Shown here: positions 11,371 to 53,602 of the stretch, in pieces | Layout of the letters: every line of letters begins with the position of its first letter | How positions within the stretch are numbered: the first letter of the stretch is position 1 | Assembly: GCF_040954645.1 (NCBI RefSeq) | Contig: NC_092803.1 | Location: forward strand, 120,547,961 to 120,611,960 | Origin: Diabrotica undecimpunctata | Lineage: Eukaryota; Arthropoda; Insecta; Coleoptera; Chrysomelidae | Reading direction: 5' to 3' | Length of the DNA: 64,000 nucleotides | The notes under the pieces: model-generated | The model's input: the letters and a program-made list of their open reading frames with translations, nothing else | Databases searched by the model: none | What the model was told of the DNA's origin: nothing | Position numbers and translations under genes: made by a program

Positions 11371-12615
11371 TGTCAATTTTTAATTAATATGGCGGACATA
11401 TCCGGAAATGTAAAGGCGCCAAATTTATATTTTACGACACTTCACAATAATCATATAGTGGTGTAGGGGTTCTAATTTATCTAATGGAATTAGTACATAG
11501 TTTGAAAATTTTAATATAATGATTGTTTTAATTAGGAAAATATTTCATGTTTTTTATAAGGTCATAAAGCAGTAGCTATAAAATATTTTTCAAAATGTGT
11601 CTTAGACTAGAAAGTTTTAATTAAGTAATAACGATAATAGTCTAAAATGCGATACAATTGTTAAAAAACTTCCATATAAATAAGCTTTCATGTGAGAGTT
11701 GGGACAAACAGTAACATAACCCAACTAAATTTGATTTCTTAAACAAGGAAAGAGACTCTCTTTCCTTGTTTAATGTGGCTTCTCAAAATGGCACTTCCCG
11801 TATAACAATATTTTTGCCCCCACTACATTTACATTCCCTATTCTGTCTTTTTGCTCGATGGTACATATATACAACATACAATAATTATATATTGTTTTTG
11901 TTATGCACTTTTGAACAAAAGGTATAATGACGTGTAACATTGTCTGCTTTGCGTCAGTTTTCTCTGTCGCACAGGGGGAACGAGATCGTATTACAGCAAT
12001 CAGTATATCTTTTATTAAATGTCTATGATGACAACAAAAGTGTTATAAAAATATAATTCCATACTTCTTACATATTCGTAATACGTATAAATGAAACGTA
12101 ACCTTATCTTTGTTGTCTGCTGTGTTTTCGCTGTATTACTTCCAGTAAAATCAACCGTTTTAAATGTTTTTTGCAATTGCAAATACAATAGACGGCAAAA
12201 TATTAAAAATTTTACGAATTTATTGATTTACCAAAACACATAATGTTACCTGTTTAACATTAAAATATCTGGGATAAGTATATTCACGTTAATCACCTGT
12301 CAAATTCACGTCGGACATTGTAGCTAGTAATGTGTCATCAGTTCCGTCGTTTATCAGATACATGTAAATTTATTGATAGGTTCCATCCTTAGTACTGAGT
12401 ATATTACATCATTGACTATACAAATAAATTTACGGAAATGGGAACATATGATAAAGTACCACTAGTCTAGAAAGACGCTAATCTTGTCAGTTAAATGATA
12501 CAAAATTTGACAATTGTGTCTTTTTTATTTACTTTAACATTTAATTGTCAATTTCCTTTTAAGTATTTTTATTTGATTTGAATAGTTTAACAATCAATAA
12601 AAAAATCACAGTAAA
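11371..12615. other. Intergenic region upstream of the PPIL6-like gene
   Basis: No gene recognised. It contains the perfect hairpin at 11,739-11,773. The last 100 bases before the ATG at 12,616 would hold the 5' UTR and promoter; no convincing TATA box is visible. Confidence 0.4.
11739..11773. repeat. Perfect 17-bp inverted repeat with 1-nt spacer
   Basis: Arm TTAAACAAGGAAAGAGA, a single C, then the exact reverse complement. It is embedded in ordinary AT-rich intergenic DNA. Confidence 0.85.
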
Positions 12616-43031
<30,416 letters not shown>

Positions 43032-43117
43032 AATTAAAATATAAAATATTTACCTTTTATGTTTATTTTCATATCACAAAATATTAGCAATTATTTTTTT
43101 AATTAGCAAAGTTTTTT

Positions 43118-43123
43118 AATAAA
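43118..43123 (+). terminator. Poly(A) signal AATAAA for the PPIL6-like gene
   Basis: Consensus AATAAA 87 bp after the stop codon, in AT-rich sequence. Confidence 0.6.
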
Positions 43124-43328
43124 GACTTTTAGAAAAGTTTAAAAAATATTTTACATATGCTTAGAACCGGAATACAAATAAATAACCGACTTGAATCAAT
43201 CTGTAAATTAAGTATTTGAACATTTGGCGGAATCGCCTTTGTAAAGTTTGGTGAATTCACACGTAACAATAACCAGAAATTGCACACCATATATTTTGCC
43301 AGAAACACCACTACATAGTTGAGTACCC

Positions 43329-43835
43329 GTCGGCCAAAAAGTTTATGATAGATACTCTCTCCAAACTTTTAGTGTCACTTCATTAGGTAGAGTGTAACAA
43401 GGTTTCCCCCTGCGACTTTTTTTGGTTCTGGGGCGTTTGTTGTCCAATTTTCCCGAAACATTTCACCCGTCAGACAAGAAAATGGGAAAACAAGTTTCGT
43501 CAGACAATATGAAAAGTTGTGTTTGCTGCTGTTAATGAAAGTATCCTGAAAAAATTAGCTTGTTATCTATGAATTTCGTCGCAGTAGTTTTTTGGACATG
43601 TTCGAGTCGTCAGACGCATTGAATGACCTATATTTATCACCAGATAATTTAGTTAAGTCGGCAAAAAAGTTTATGATAGATAGTCTCTTCAAATTGTAAG
43701 TATCGCTTCATAAGGCCGAGTCTGACACGGTTTCCCTCTGCGACTTTTTTTGGTTCCCGAAACATTTCACCCGTGAGACAGGAAAACCGGACAACAAGTT
43801 TCGTTCGATCTTTAGAGTCACTGTTAGCATATGTC
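43329..43835. repeat. Tandem repeat, period 328 bp, about 1.5 units
   Basis: AAAGTTTATGATAGATA follows 'GTCGGC' at both 43,329 and 43,657. The two units share TTTCCC(C/T)CTGCGACTTTTT and CCCGAAACATTTCACCCGT. The second unit is shortened and diverged. No coding potential. Confidence 0.75.
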
Positions 43836-43849
43836 TCAATTCAGAATTG

Positions 43850-44760
43850 TCTGGGATTCAGAAAAAAAATCAAAAATTAGAAGAAATTATGAACGAGATA
43901 GAAACAGAAAATAAAAGACACAACTCAAAACCATTGTACCAATACTTAAAGCTAGGTAACCGAAAACGGACAGCTAATATATACAAGCAAAAACATGGCA
44001 GAAGTATTTCGAAGAAATATATCAAGAAACTGATAGAGAACAAGAAGAAAGAAAAACCATAACAAACACGGAACAAGATAAAGAAGAAGAAGAATTGACC
44101 TATACAGAAGTTAAAGAGAAAATATGCAAACTTAAAAACGGGAAAATACCGGGAGAAGACGGAATATGTGCAGAAATTATAGAATACGGTGTGAAGGCAC
44201 TATAAAGAAATATTTACGAACTAATCGAATCGAACGAATGAACGAATCGAAGAAAGGAATCATAGTGATAATCCCAAAACAAGACCATAGAATATACAAA
44301 AACTATCGAGCAATTAAGTTACTGAATGTAACATTTAAAGTTTATGAGATTACCAGTAGGGTTTCATAAAAGAAAGATCCACGATAGAAGCTATACATAC
44401 GCTAAAACAAGTGATAGAGAAATCATACGCGTACGGCGGAGAAACACATTTACTTTTCCTAGACTTTAAACAAGCGTTTGACAAACTAAACAGAAGAAAA
44501 ATGATCCAAGACTTACAAGGGAGTAATATGCCAAATAAAATTATAAGAATGATAGAATGACAATGCGAGATTCCCAAGCAACAATAGACACCGGAAGAAA
44601 AAGAACAGTAATAATAAAAATAAAAAATGGAGTAAGACAAGATGCGCTCTCAACGGTACCATTTATTCTATCACTAGACAAGATAATAAAAAAGCTGTCA
44701 AACGCAGGAACTATAAACAAGAATGCAGTACAAATATGCTGACATTCAATATAGATTGCT
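43850..44760 (+). mobile_element. LINE RT fragment, degenerate
   Basis: Pieces in order: 'RHNSKPLYQYLKLGN', 'LTYTEVKEKICKLKNGKIPG', 'KKGIIVIIPKQDHRIYKNYR', 'AIKLLNVTFKVYE', 'TIEAIHTLKQVIEKSYAYGG', 'LLFLDFKQAFDK', 'KIKNGVRQDALST'. These follow the linker, finger and motif A-B order of an RT with many frameshifts. Confidence 0.7.
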
Positions 44761-44844
44761 TAATATTCAAAATTGGTTAAAAAAATATATTATGTTTACT
44801 GACGACATGGTCAAAGCAGAGTTACTAACTAGTTAGTCAAAAAT

Positions 44845-45205
44845 CATCCTACAGAACAAAAATATGTGGTAGATGAAATTATTAAATCACTGGGTAGATG
44901 TGTGCTTAGATTACCACCTTACCGCTGTGATTTAAACCCCATTGAGCTAATACGGGCACAAGTAAAAGGTGAAGGTGTAAGAAAAAATACGACTTTTAAT
45001 TTAAGTGACGTAAAAGTACTTTTCAATGAAGCATTGAATAATGTTACATCGAATTCCGGGAAGAATGCCGTAATCATATATATGGTATTATATCCAAGAT
45101 ATGGGAACTAGATTTTATGTTGGAACAGCAGTTCGAACCTCTGATTATTAATTTAGGTGACGACTTATGTTCATCCGAGGACACCGATAGTATAATAATT
45201 TAAAA
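44845..45205 (+). mobile_element. Tc1/mariner-superfamily transposase C-terminal scrap (DD82E-like group)
   Basis: Frame 44,866-45,111: 'KYVVDEIIKSLGRCVLRLPP', 'YRCDLNPIELI', then 'LSDVKVLFNEALNNVTSN'. Past a frameshift comes 'EPLIINLGDDLCSSEDTDS'. It parallels the C-terminus of the 50.6-53.0-kb element, including the catalytic Glu (NPIE) and the acidic tail, but is a different subfamily. Confidence 0.65.
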
Positions 45206-45241
45206 CATCCAAGTTGAAAAAACCATGTTCATACTATATAA

Positions 45242-47050
45242 TACAGATCACCACATTGTTTTATTGACCATACAAAACAATGGTAATCGCTGTGACATGT
45301 TACACGTTTCCACCTCTACATTCATTTCACAGTAGGTACGAATTGTCGTAATTGTCTAATTGACATTAAAAACTTCAAACGAAGTTCTGAAAGAATAAAC
45401 AAATAATTAATAAAATGCCTATTACGTTGTATACCTACCGTGCAAGAAAAAGTGCAACTTGTAACAGGGTACTTTCAGGGTCATTCGATACGCGAAATAA
45501 TTGATTTATTTATTGTTGCCTTCGAAAATAGACCCCCACCAAGTGTTACAACAGTTAAAAATACCATAATAAAACACGTGTTAGACCTGTCGATGAGGAG
45601 CGTCAAAACAGGGATATTGATATTGAAGAATAAACAAATAATTAATAAAATGCCTATTTCGTTGTATACCTACCGTCCAAGAAAAAGTGCAACTTGTAAC
45701 ATGGTACTTTCAGGGTTATTCGATACGCGAAATAATTGATTTATTTATTGTTGCCTTCGAAAATAGACCCCCACCAAGTGTTACAACAGTTAAAAATACC
45801 ATTTTACTTCGGGATGTGTAAACAGTTGTAAAAAGTGTCATGAAGGTAATAAAACACGTGTTAGACCTGTCGATGAGGAGCGTCAAAATAGGGATATTGA
45901 TATTTGTGCTTTTTTGGAAGCTAGTGATCCCTGCAATAGTGTACAAATTGCTAGGGAAGTTAACGTGAATGCTCGAACTGTCCAGCGAGTTCTCAAAAGG
46001 AATGGGTATCACTGTTTTAAGATACAACCAAGAACTGTTTCCGGAAGATAACTTTAGGCGGATGGAGTTTTGTGAATTTATGTTAGATAAACAGAATGAA
46101 AATGTACACTTTTTAAAAAATATTTTATTTTCTGACGAATCTTCATTTTCATTACATAAAAAACACAATCCATTCGTTGCAAGGTATTATTCTCGGAAAA
46201 ATAAGCACCTTGGACTGGGATGTTAGGCGACCATATTGTCGGTCCATTTTTTATCGATGGAAACCTAAACGGGCCCAAATATTTACAACTTTTACAGAAT
46301 GAGATCATTCCGGCAGTTCGACACCTTCCCGTTAATTTTCAGGTTTATTTCCAACAGAATGGTTGGAATGGCTTACAACTCTAGAGCAACTATTGACTTC
46401 CTCAATCAAACGTTTCCTGATCGACTGATACATGTACACGTGGTATAATTAAATGGCCCGCTAGATCCTGTGACTTAGCGCCTAACGATTTCTTTTTTTG
46501 GGGTTTTCTCAAAGAAAACATTTATAGGCATCAGTTTGAAAGGGCCACAAACCTAGTCGAATTGCTCTGCAAACATTACACCAGCCCTACTCCAAAATAT
46601 GAGGAGAAATCTGTATGACAGATTTGGTTACTGTTTATCACACGGAGGTGGAATATTTGAGCCTTTAATTCATTAATCTGCTTTCCTAATTTTTATTTTT
46701 GTTAGGTACATTTTACGAAGTTTGTAGGTTCTTAATTAGGTAGTATTTTTTATGTTTAAGTTTGAAAGAATTTTATTGTTTTTTTTTATTTAAAAGTACA
46801 AACGATTCTTATTCCGATTTTTTTCTTCTTTCTTGTCTTATTGTTATAAGCTTTGTCAATAAAATTTTTACAATTTTCAGTGACAATAAAGCATATTACT
46901 TATTTACTTACTTATTTATTTGTATTGCTATTAAGGCTAAAAAATAACCAAAACATTAGTTTTAGAGCATTATAATAAATATATACTCTAGAGATGGGAT
47001 TGCAATAAATCTTAATTCCTATGGTCTACAAAACAATGTCGTTATCTGTA
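45242..47050 (+). mobile_element. rosa-like (DD41D) element, copy 2, with an internal duplication
   Basis: Ends match copy 1 (ATTGTTTTATTGACCATAC at left, TATGGTCTACAAAACAATGT at right) with TA borders. A segment starting at about 45,393 recurs at 45,628 (period 235 bp). Frames: 'TVSGR'-like N-terminal helix-turn-helix pieces, 'NILFSDESSFSLHKK' with the first catalytic Asp, a damaged 'FQQ' region near 46,350, and the C-terminal part in pieces. Frameshifts make it inactive. Confidence 0.8.
45393..45862. repeat. 235-bp tandem duplication inside rosa-like copy 2
   Basis: GAATAAACAAATAATTAATA, the ATG-proximal region and the first transposase codons appear twice in direct order; copy 1 at 28.4 kb has this segment once. 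Confidence 0.75.
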
Positions 47051-48279
47051 TAATCAATAATATATTGTAAATATCATAGTTCCATTATTACAAAGACAAA
47101 TAGAATTGCAGTTTTCAATAGACGTGTTTTACAGCATATACAGGGAGGTTTGTATTTTTTTCTTGAGTGGTGTAAATCAAACTTGTGACGTTGAAAATTT
47201 CAACTCGGTGTACCAACCGTAGTAGTAGTTATGGTGTGTTCGGATTCAAGCCTGATTCCCAAGTGTTTTTTACTTAAGCCGGCTAAGTCCAGCTCTGAAC
47301 CGAAATATTTTGTAGCTGATCCGTTTTAGCAATTTCATCAGCTCACTGGTTAGCACTTATTCTCTGATGACTAATAAGGGACTATTCATTTGGATGCATA
47401 TTAGATTGCTCCATATAAATTTAATCACATACATTGATTCTAGAAGACCTGTGGTACTGCTAAGCAAAGAAGCAACAACTATAGAAGAATGTTTAAAAAT
47501 TTTAAATATTTTTTATTGAATATAACAATTGATAATGTACATAATTTATAAGTAATTAAAATTAATGTTTCACAAAAACAATTTAAACATATTGGGTAAC
47601 ATTTATAGTTTTAAAAATGCATCTTAATAAATAATATAATAAAGAAATATTTTTTAGAAAGTGATGTATTTATGATGTAAAATATATTGAGGAATTCCTA
47701 AGGTGTCACATCATATGAAATAAATATGATGTGAAAAACCGGTACAGATGTCACTATATCATCAGACTGGTGCTAGAAAGGTGTGATCCGTCACTTTATT
47801 ATATCTCTACTTTGATTCCATCTTCGATATCACAGTTTTACAGTCACAGACATTCCTTTAGAATTACAAACTTGTTATTATCAGCATCAAAATCTTAATG
47901 ACTTTTAATACAGTTGTTGAGTATCTGGTACAAACCATCTGATTTAATTATGTAACTTTTATGTTTACTATTGTTAACGGTTTTAATCGTAAGGCAATAG
48001 AACAGGCAAGTTTGTACCAGCATTTACTTCGTCCATGCGTGGAACTATTGATTGATGTGCTCAAATGAAAAAAATTGAATGGTCACATGAGGATATTGCC
48101 GCCGCCAAAGATTTACCTACAACAAAAACATTAAAACAGTTACATTAAATCAAAACGTATTAAAAATACACTATAACTTTCTGTCTGATCTAATCTCGTT
48201 TTCTAAATACATACACTCTCAAATAAAAGAAGAGCAACACATTGTGATTTAAAACGTCAAAATAAGTTGCTGTCTCAGG
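47051..48279. other. Unassigned AT-rich repeat sequence
   Basis: No coding frame. A GC-richer stretch at 47,190-47,400 contains CCGGCTAAGTCCAGCTCTGA and TTTCATCAGCTCAC and looks like an older repeat. Confidence 0.35.
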
Positions 48280-49445
48280 AACTCATTCTAATATAAAGTT
48301 CCGAATGCAAATTAACAAAAACGAAGTTGCCACTGAAGATAATGGCAAAATAATCCCCCTAATGGTGGTTTTTAAGGGTAAACATAGGAAGTCAAAATCG
48401 GATGACTCACTACCTCCAGGTACTGATGCTCAAATGACTGTAAAAGACAACTATGACTATTGAAACGTTTTCAGTTTGGCTTCAACACTTTTCAAGAAAT
48501 CAGTCCCAGTGTTTTCCCAGTAATACTGATTATGAGCTCCAACAAATGGACAAAGCTGTATTAAGAGCCTTTGAATATTACTGGGATGATGAAGTCATAA
48601 AATATTATTATATTCATAGAGATTCTGTTATTACTAAACAGATATTTAGGGTAATTTTTTCTATCGTTTAGGACAAAACAATGAACAATGACACTATCCA
48701 ATAAAAAATCGGAGTTCTTGTCAACAGATTTTATCCGTGCAACTCAAAAGCTATCCCAGAGACACCATTTGCTCCTAGTATTGTGACATACCAACATCAG
48801 GAAGATAAAGAGAATGTGAAATTGCCAGTAACTAACGTTTGTAATAGAGTAGATGATTGTATCCCGTCAACTTCAGGCATGCAAGGAAAAAAATAGCGTC
48901 ATTTTACTTGGGGCTTACAACCGAAAAATAGCTCAAAAGAAGCCTGTCTGAACACTGATACTAACAACTCTTGTCGTACCTCTACTTCGGATATTCAACG
49001 GAAAAATCGTCCGAAAAAACCTTTCGGTACACTGATAATAGCAATTCTGACTCATCCTTTAGTTTGCGTGACTCCAGCAGCGATGAAATTATTGATTCAG
49101 AATACGATCAGAGTGATTCTTCAAACATCCAGAATACCTTATTCCGAAATATGCTCAAAACACCAAAAAATGCAGCAGTCACAAAACAAAAAGATATCAC
49201 AGATTGTAAAAAAATCGTCAATGCTACGAAAATTAACTAATGCAACAAAAAAAAAATAAATCCTTGCCTGCTAACAAGAAGGGAACAAAAAACAAGAATC
49301 TTGGTTCTGCAAATTATGCAAGGAAGACGTAATGACAGATATAAGACTATGTAGCGCATGCAGCACTCATGTCAATGAAGAGTGCATGGGTTTCATAGCC
49401 AAAGACAAGATTGGTACATTCTTATTCCCTGATTGTGAAAAATAA
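48280..49445 (+). pseudogene. pogo/Tigger/jerky-type (DDE_1) transposase remnant with PHD-like finger
   Basis: Pieces: 'NGKIIPLMVVFKGKHRKS', 'SLPPGTDAQMT', then frame 48,453-48,671 'MTIETFSVWLQHFSRNQSQC', 'QQMDKAVLRAFEYYWDDEVI' (the family's 'LDKSVFRPFKHHW' region) and 'IFRVIFS'. Downstream are 'PFAPSIVTYQHQ' and a Ser/Asp-rich linker. At 49,300 a Cys-rich end, 'WFCKLCKEDVMTDIRLCSAC', with 'CMGF' and 'FPDCEK', resembles the PHD-type finger attached to such transposases in insects. Multiple frameshifts. Confidence 0.7.
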
Positions 49446-50640
49446 TATATTTTTAAGTTTCTGCACTGTATTTGTTTAATATTTAAGCAACTGTTAAACA
49501 TTCTGAAACTATGTTACAGTATTAGGTGTTAAGTTTCAAAATTAGGTATAAAATTAATTTGCTTTAGAGAGGCCATATTGCCAACTCTATATTGGTAATG
49601 TGGCCAATAGCAGTAGTTTTTTAATTATAAAAAAATATAATATAAATATATACCTAGATGACAGATCACCCATATAACTGTAATAACAGTTACTCTTTAA
49701 AAAACTTGAATTTGGTCCCAAATACAGACAAAAGACCTCTTAAGTTGACCATATTACCTGCACATTCCTTACACAAATGTTTCCAAATAAAACATCGTCG
49801 ATAAAGAAAATCAATTAAATTTGGACAAATAGTCCAGAAAACGTTATTCAAAAATTAATTACCTCAATACCGCGACGTTGTCAGCTAGTAATAAACAATG
49901 ATGCGTAAAAAATCTATTTGATACTATTACTATTTATAAATTTGTTAATGTGGTTTGTTGTAATACGAAAAATAAAAAAACTATTGAAAACAATTTGTTG
50001 CTTTACTTTTGTTGCTTTAATTTTTATAATGTTATGAAATACTGCTTTAATTTTAGGGATCACACCTATAGAAATAAATTTAATCAAAAATCATCGGATA
50101 GATTATTTGCCCATTTAAATAGTAAAGAGAAATTTGTTGTTCTACTTTAGTTCGACAGTGAACATTTCTGTTGATAATATACAGTCGAATTGATTCTACC
50201 CATTGATAGAAGAAAGATCTTTTACCACAGTATTTGTTAAACTGGTTGTCACCTTGGGACACCAAGAAGAGTAAACAAGGAAGCATTTTCACTTTTACGG
50301 AATCTAAATTTACTTAGTGTATAAATAGTTTGCAATACATAATTCTCTCGTGACAGACTTAGCGTCGACCGTTACTTATTCAATCTTTTTACGAATGACC
50401 TGTTCCCCGTAACACGAAATTTCCATTAGATTTGGCAACGTCCTATTCGCTGCTGGGCGACATTTATGTATATTTCAGAGGGCAACATTTGACAGTTGGC
50501 AGATAGTTTTATATTGTAAGCATAAGTAGTTGAATTGTTAGATAAATAGAAGTAATCATAAGCCGATACAACGGGGTCGATAAATCAAACGGAGGATTCG
50601 AAAGTATTTTTAAATATAGTACAGACCGGAACCTATGTAT
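49446..50640. other. No recognised gene
   Basis: AT-rich. Frames at 49,950-50,150 (+) and 50,292-50,080 (-) overlap and carry no motif. The missing terminal exon of the FBXL4-like gene could lie here or further left, but I could not identify it. Confidence 0.35.
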
Positions 50641-50641
50641 A

Positions 50642-52985
50642 CTCGTTTTCATCGTTCTTGGCGTGTGCCTGAAATAAGCTACTACGGAATTTTTAATATT
50701 CGTCTCTCTTTGATACACAGATGCGTAATTCAATTGTGCGAGTCGCGTTCGTCATGGTAAAGTGCGATGAGAAGGGAATGAAGAGACCACTCACGTCTCC
50801 CAGTATTGTAGCAATAACACCGATGCGTTTGGCCGATACGGTGTCGGTGATAAGTTCGGCCTCTTTACAAATACATGTGTTTTTTTTTAACATGTTACCC
50901 TGATCTGTGCAGGTTTGAAGTAGCTGATGAAATAGTTTTTATAAGTAAACAGTTTTTAATTAATTAATAGTTTGAGCTCTTACTGTGTGGAATTCCATTA
51001 CATAAAATAATACTCTCGACACCTTAAAAATTCCAGTTTATTATAAATTAACTCTCTCTCTTCCGATACCCATTGCAATAATGACTTGTGGCATTGTTCT
51101 TGAATGAGCTGGCTAATAGGTTTATAATTGTAGCAATTACCATTGATATTTTATGTTGTTTTAGTCGATTTTAGTCAGTCATTGTTGGAATTTGTTCCGA
51201 ACAGTTTTACTTATTATTTTTTGTTGTGAATAACTAATTGTTCAATTTAATAAAAAAAATGCCAGGAAAAACGATAACAGGAGAAATGCGACAATGAGTA
51301 GTTCATTTATTGGAGTATTTTAAAAAAGAAAAAGAAAACAACGGACCTTTGCTTTCGTTATCATCGGTACATGAACGAGTAGCGGACGCTTTGAAAATCA
51401 GTCTTCGCACAGTGACAAGAATAAAGAGTGAATACAAGACAGGGGCAGCTCTTACTACACCAGGAGAGTCACGTAATGTACAAAAAAAAAGACTAATGAT
51501 GTCAGCGATACTATAAAAGGAGAGATTAGAAATGTACTGTATGGCATGAAAGCAAAAGGAGAGCACGTTACAATTAAAGTTCTAAATACAAAATTAAGAA
51601 ACACGCATCTCTATGACGGTTCTGATACAAGTTTGTGGCGTCTTATGAAAAACTGTGGGTTTTCATACAAACTAGAAAATAGTAGACGAGTGCTATGTGA
51701 GAAACCATGTATTGTCTCCAAACGACTGTATTTTTTGAGGCATTATATGAGACATTTTTTAAGTCCAAGCCCACTTCAGTTCGTTTTTTTTTTAGATGAA
51801 ACATGGATATTCCTAAAGAGGGCATATAAACGTACTTGGCAAGATGACTGTGTGAAAAGCATCAGAAAAGGACACGAAAATACAGGTAAACGCTTTGTTG
51901 TTTTACGGAAAGTAGGCAAGGATTTGGTAAAGATGCTGGATTACTGTTTTCTACGAAATCGAAGAGTGCAGACTATCATGATTCTACGGATAAAGAGTCT
52001 TTTAAAAAGTGGGTCTCCGAAAAGCTGATACCAATGTTGGAGGAACCATCTCTAATTATTATGGATAATGCCTCATACCTTAGCTCTTTAATAGAAAAGT
52101 TACCGAATGCCAGTTGGAAAAAATCGGACTTACAAGAATGGTTACGAGCAAAAAAAGTTATTTTTGACGACGATTCGGGCAAGACAGAGCTATTGAGTCT
52201 TTGTCGCCAGAATAAACCACAAAATACCAGGTACGTTATAGACGAGCTACTCCAAGAACATGGGCATCAGGTTTTGAGATTGCCTCCATATCACTGTCAA
52301 TATAATCCGATTGAGTTGGTCTGGGGCATTTTTAAACAATACTATGATCGTCATATTGGAGAACATGGACGTGGAGATGAAACAGTGAAAAAAGTTTGGG
52401 GTGATGCATTAGCTGAGGCAACACCTGCAGTGTGGGCGAGTTGTGTTAACCATACTGAAAAATTAATTCAGGATGACTGGGCAAAAACGGTCACATATGA
52501 TGAAAATGAAAGTAGGATTATCATCGATTTGGCGGAAGATTCCAATGATGAAGACAGTTCCAGTGAAGACGCTGACTGATTAGCTAATTAATCAAGGTCA
52601 GTACGTTGTAACAGTTCAGAATTCGCTACAGTGCTTAAAACTTAAAAAATCTGTATCATTTTTTAATTAAAGATGGTTAAATAATTAACACTTTTTTGGG
52701 TATATTTCAAAATCCTTTTAAAATGTACTTTTCGTTATATCCTGTCCTATTGTACTGCAAGCTAGAAAAATACTTCTTCGCAATTTATACGTAAATTCCG
52801 TTATTAGAAATTTAATGAAAAATAGTTTATAATTTTCTTTTATAACTATTATTTCGTTTGACATGCTACATTTTACTCCGCCACTGGAGGAGGTAAACGA
52901 ATCGAGCTTAGACAAGGAAAGACAGATGAAACAACTTATTGCAAGTGTTTTTACACGCACACGCCAAGAACGATGAAAACGATTA
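50642..52985 (+). mobile_element. Tc1/mariner-superfamily element with DD82E spacing
   Basis: Inverted ends: CGTTTTCATCGTTCTTGGCG at about 50,646 and the exact complement near 52,962-52,981; the perfect match is at least 25 bp. TATA-like bases lie just outside each end. It encloses one transposase pseudogene and about 600 bp of 5' non-coding sequence. DD82E spacing has been described for a Tc1/mariner-related family that I recall as Sailor; this name needs checking. Confidence 0.75.
51259..52579 (+). pseudogene. DDE transposase of the DD82E-type element
   Basis: ATG at 51,259 opens 'MPGKTITGEMRQ', then an in-frame TGA. The N-terminal DNA-binding part continues ('VADALKISLRTVTRIKSEYK'). A frameshift in the A-run at about 51,481 and another near 51,960 follow. 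Catalytic residues are present: Asp in 'FFLDETWIF', Asp in 'LIIMDNASYL', Glu in 'YNPIELVWG'. Counting from the DNA Asp to the PIE Glu gives 82 intervening residues. The last open frame (52,034-52,579, 181 codons) ends in an acidic tail 'EDSNDEDSSSEDAD'. Confidence 0.75.
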
Positions 52986-53406
52986 TACCAAGTTTCAAGA
53001 CTTTTCATACGAGAAAAGAAAATCCATAAAAATAAGACAATAAAAATAGAATTTATTTACCTTATATTATTTTTTATATTAAAATAATCCAATTAAATAT
53101 TATATTTAACACTGGCGTTACCTATAGACAGATCTAAAAGTTAGAAAACTTGCCAATTACATAATAAGATTGGACTATTGTCACGTAAGAGATCGATACT
53201 AGATTCTGTTGTACACCTTTTGTTTTATATTTGTCCACTATATACTAGTTTTAATTTAGAAAGATTTAATTTAGAAAATTTTCTATAATTATCCTGACTA
53301 GGTTTGTACCATTGGGTGTAATCATTAAAATTATTTTTTATATAGACTGTTAGTCATACTTGGAGTCACATTAAAATTAATGTCATAATATATAACTAAG
53401 TTTTAC
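52986..53406. other. FBXL4-like 3' intron or flank
   Basis: AT-rich, no exon recognised on the minus strand. Confidence 0.35.
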
Positions 53407-53602
53407 CTCGTTCTGTGTAATGCAAAAAGAATAACACAATTCCAATAACTTAAGCTTGGGTAGCAATCTTAGTGCTTTTTCACAAGTATGGCCTGTAATA
53501 TTTCTACTTCCTAAAATGTCCAAATGTTTAAGTTCCTTACAGGAGGTTATAATAGGCGCCAATAAAGCGTCGTTAAGACCTCTCCATGCAGATAATATCA
53601 AC
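53407..53602 (-). CDS. FBXL4: FBXL4-like exon (third in window)
   Basis: Acceptor TTTTTGTAG on the minus strand, donor GAG|GTAAAA. G completes an Arg codon, then 'LILSAWRGLNDALLAPIITS' onward. Phase 0 at the end, so a further exon is expected. Confidence 0.82.

Noticed and set aside
47300..47360. Minus-strand CTGATGA resembling a hammerhead core
   Set aside because: No stem II closing on a GAAA follows at a suitable distance.
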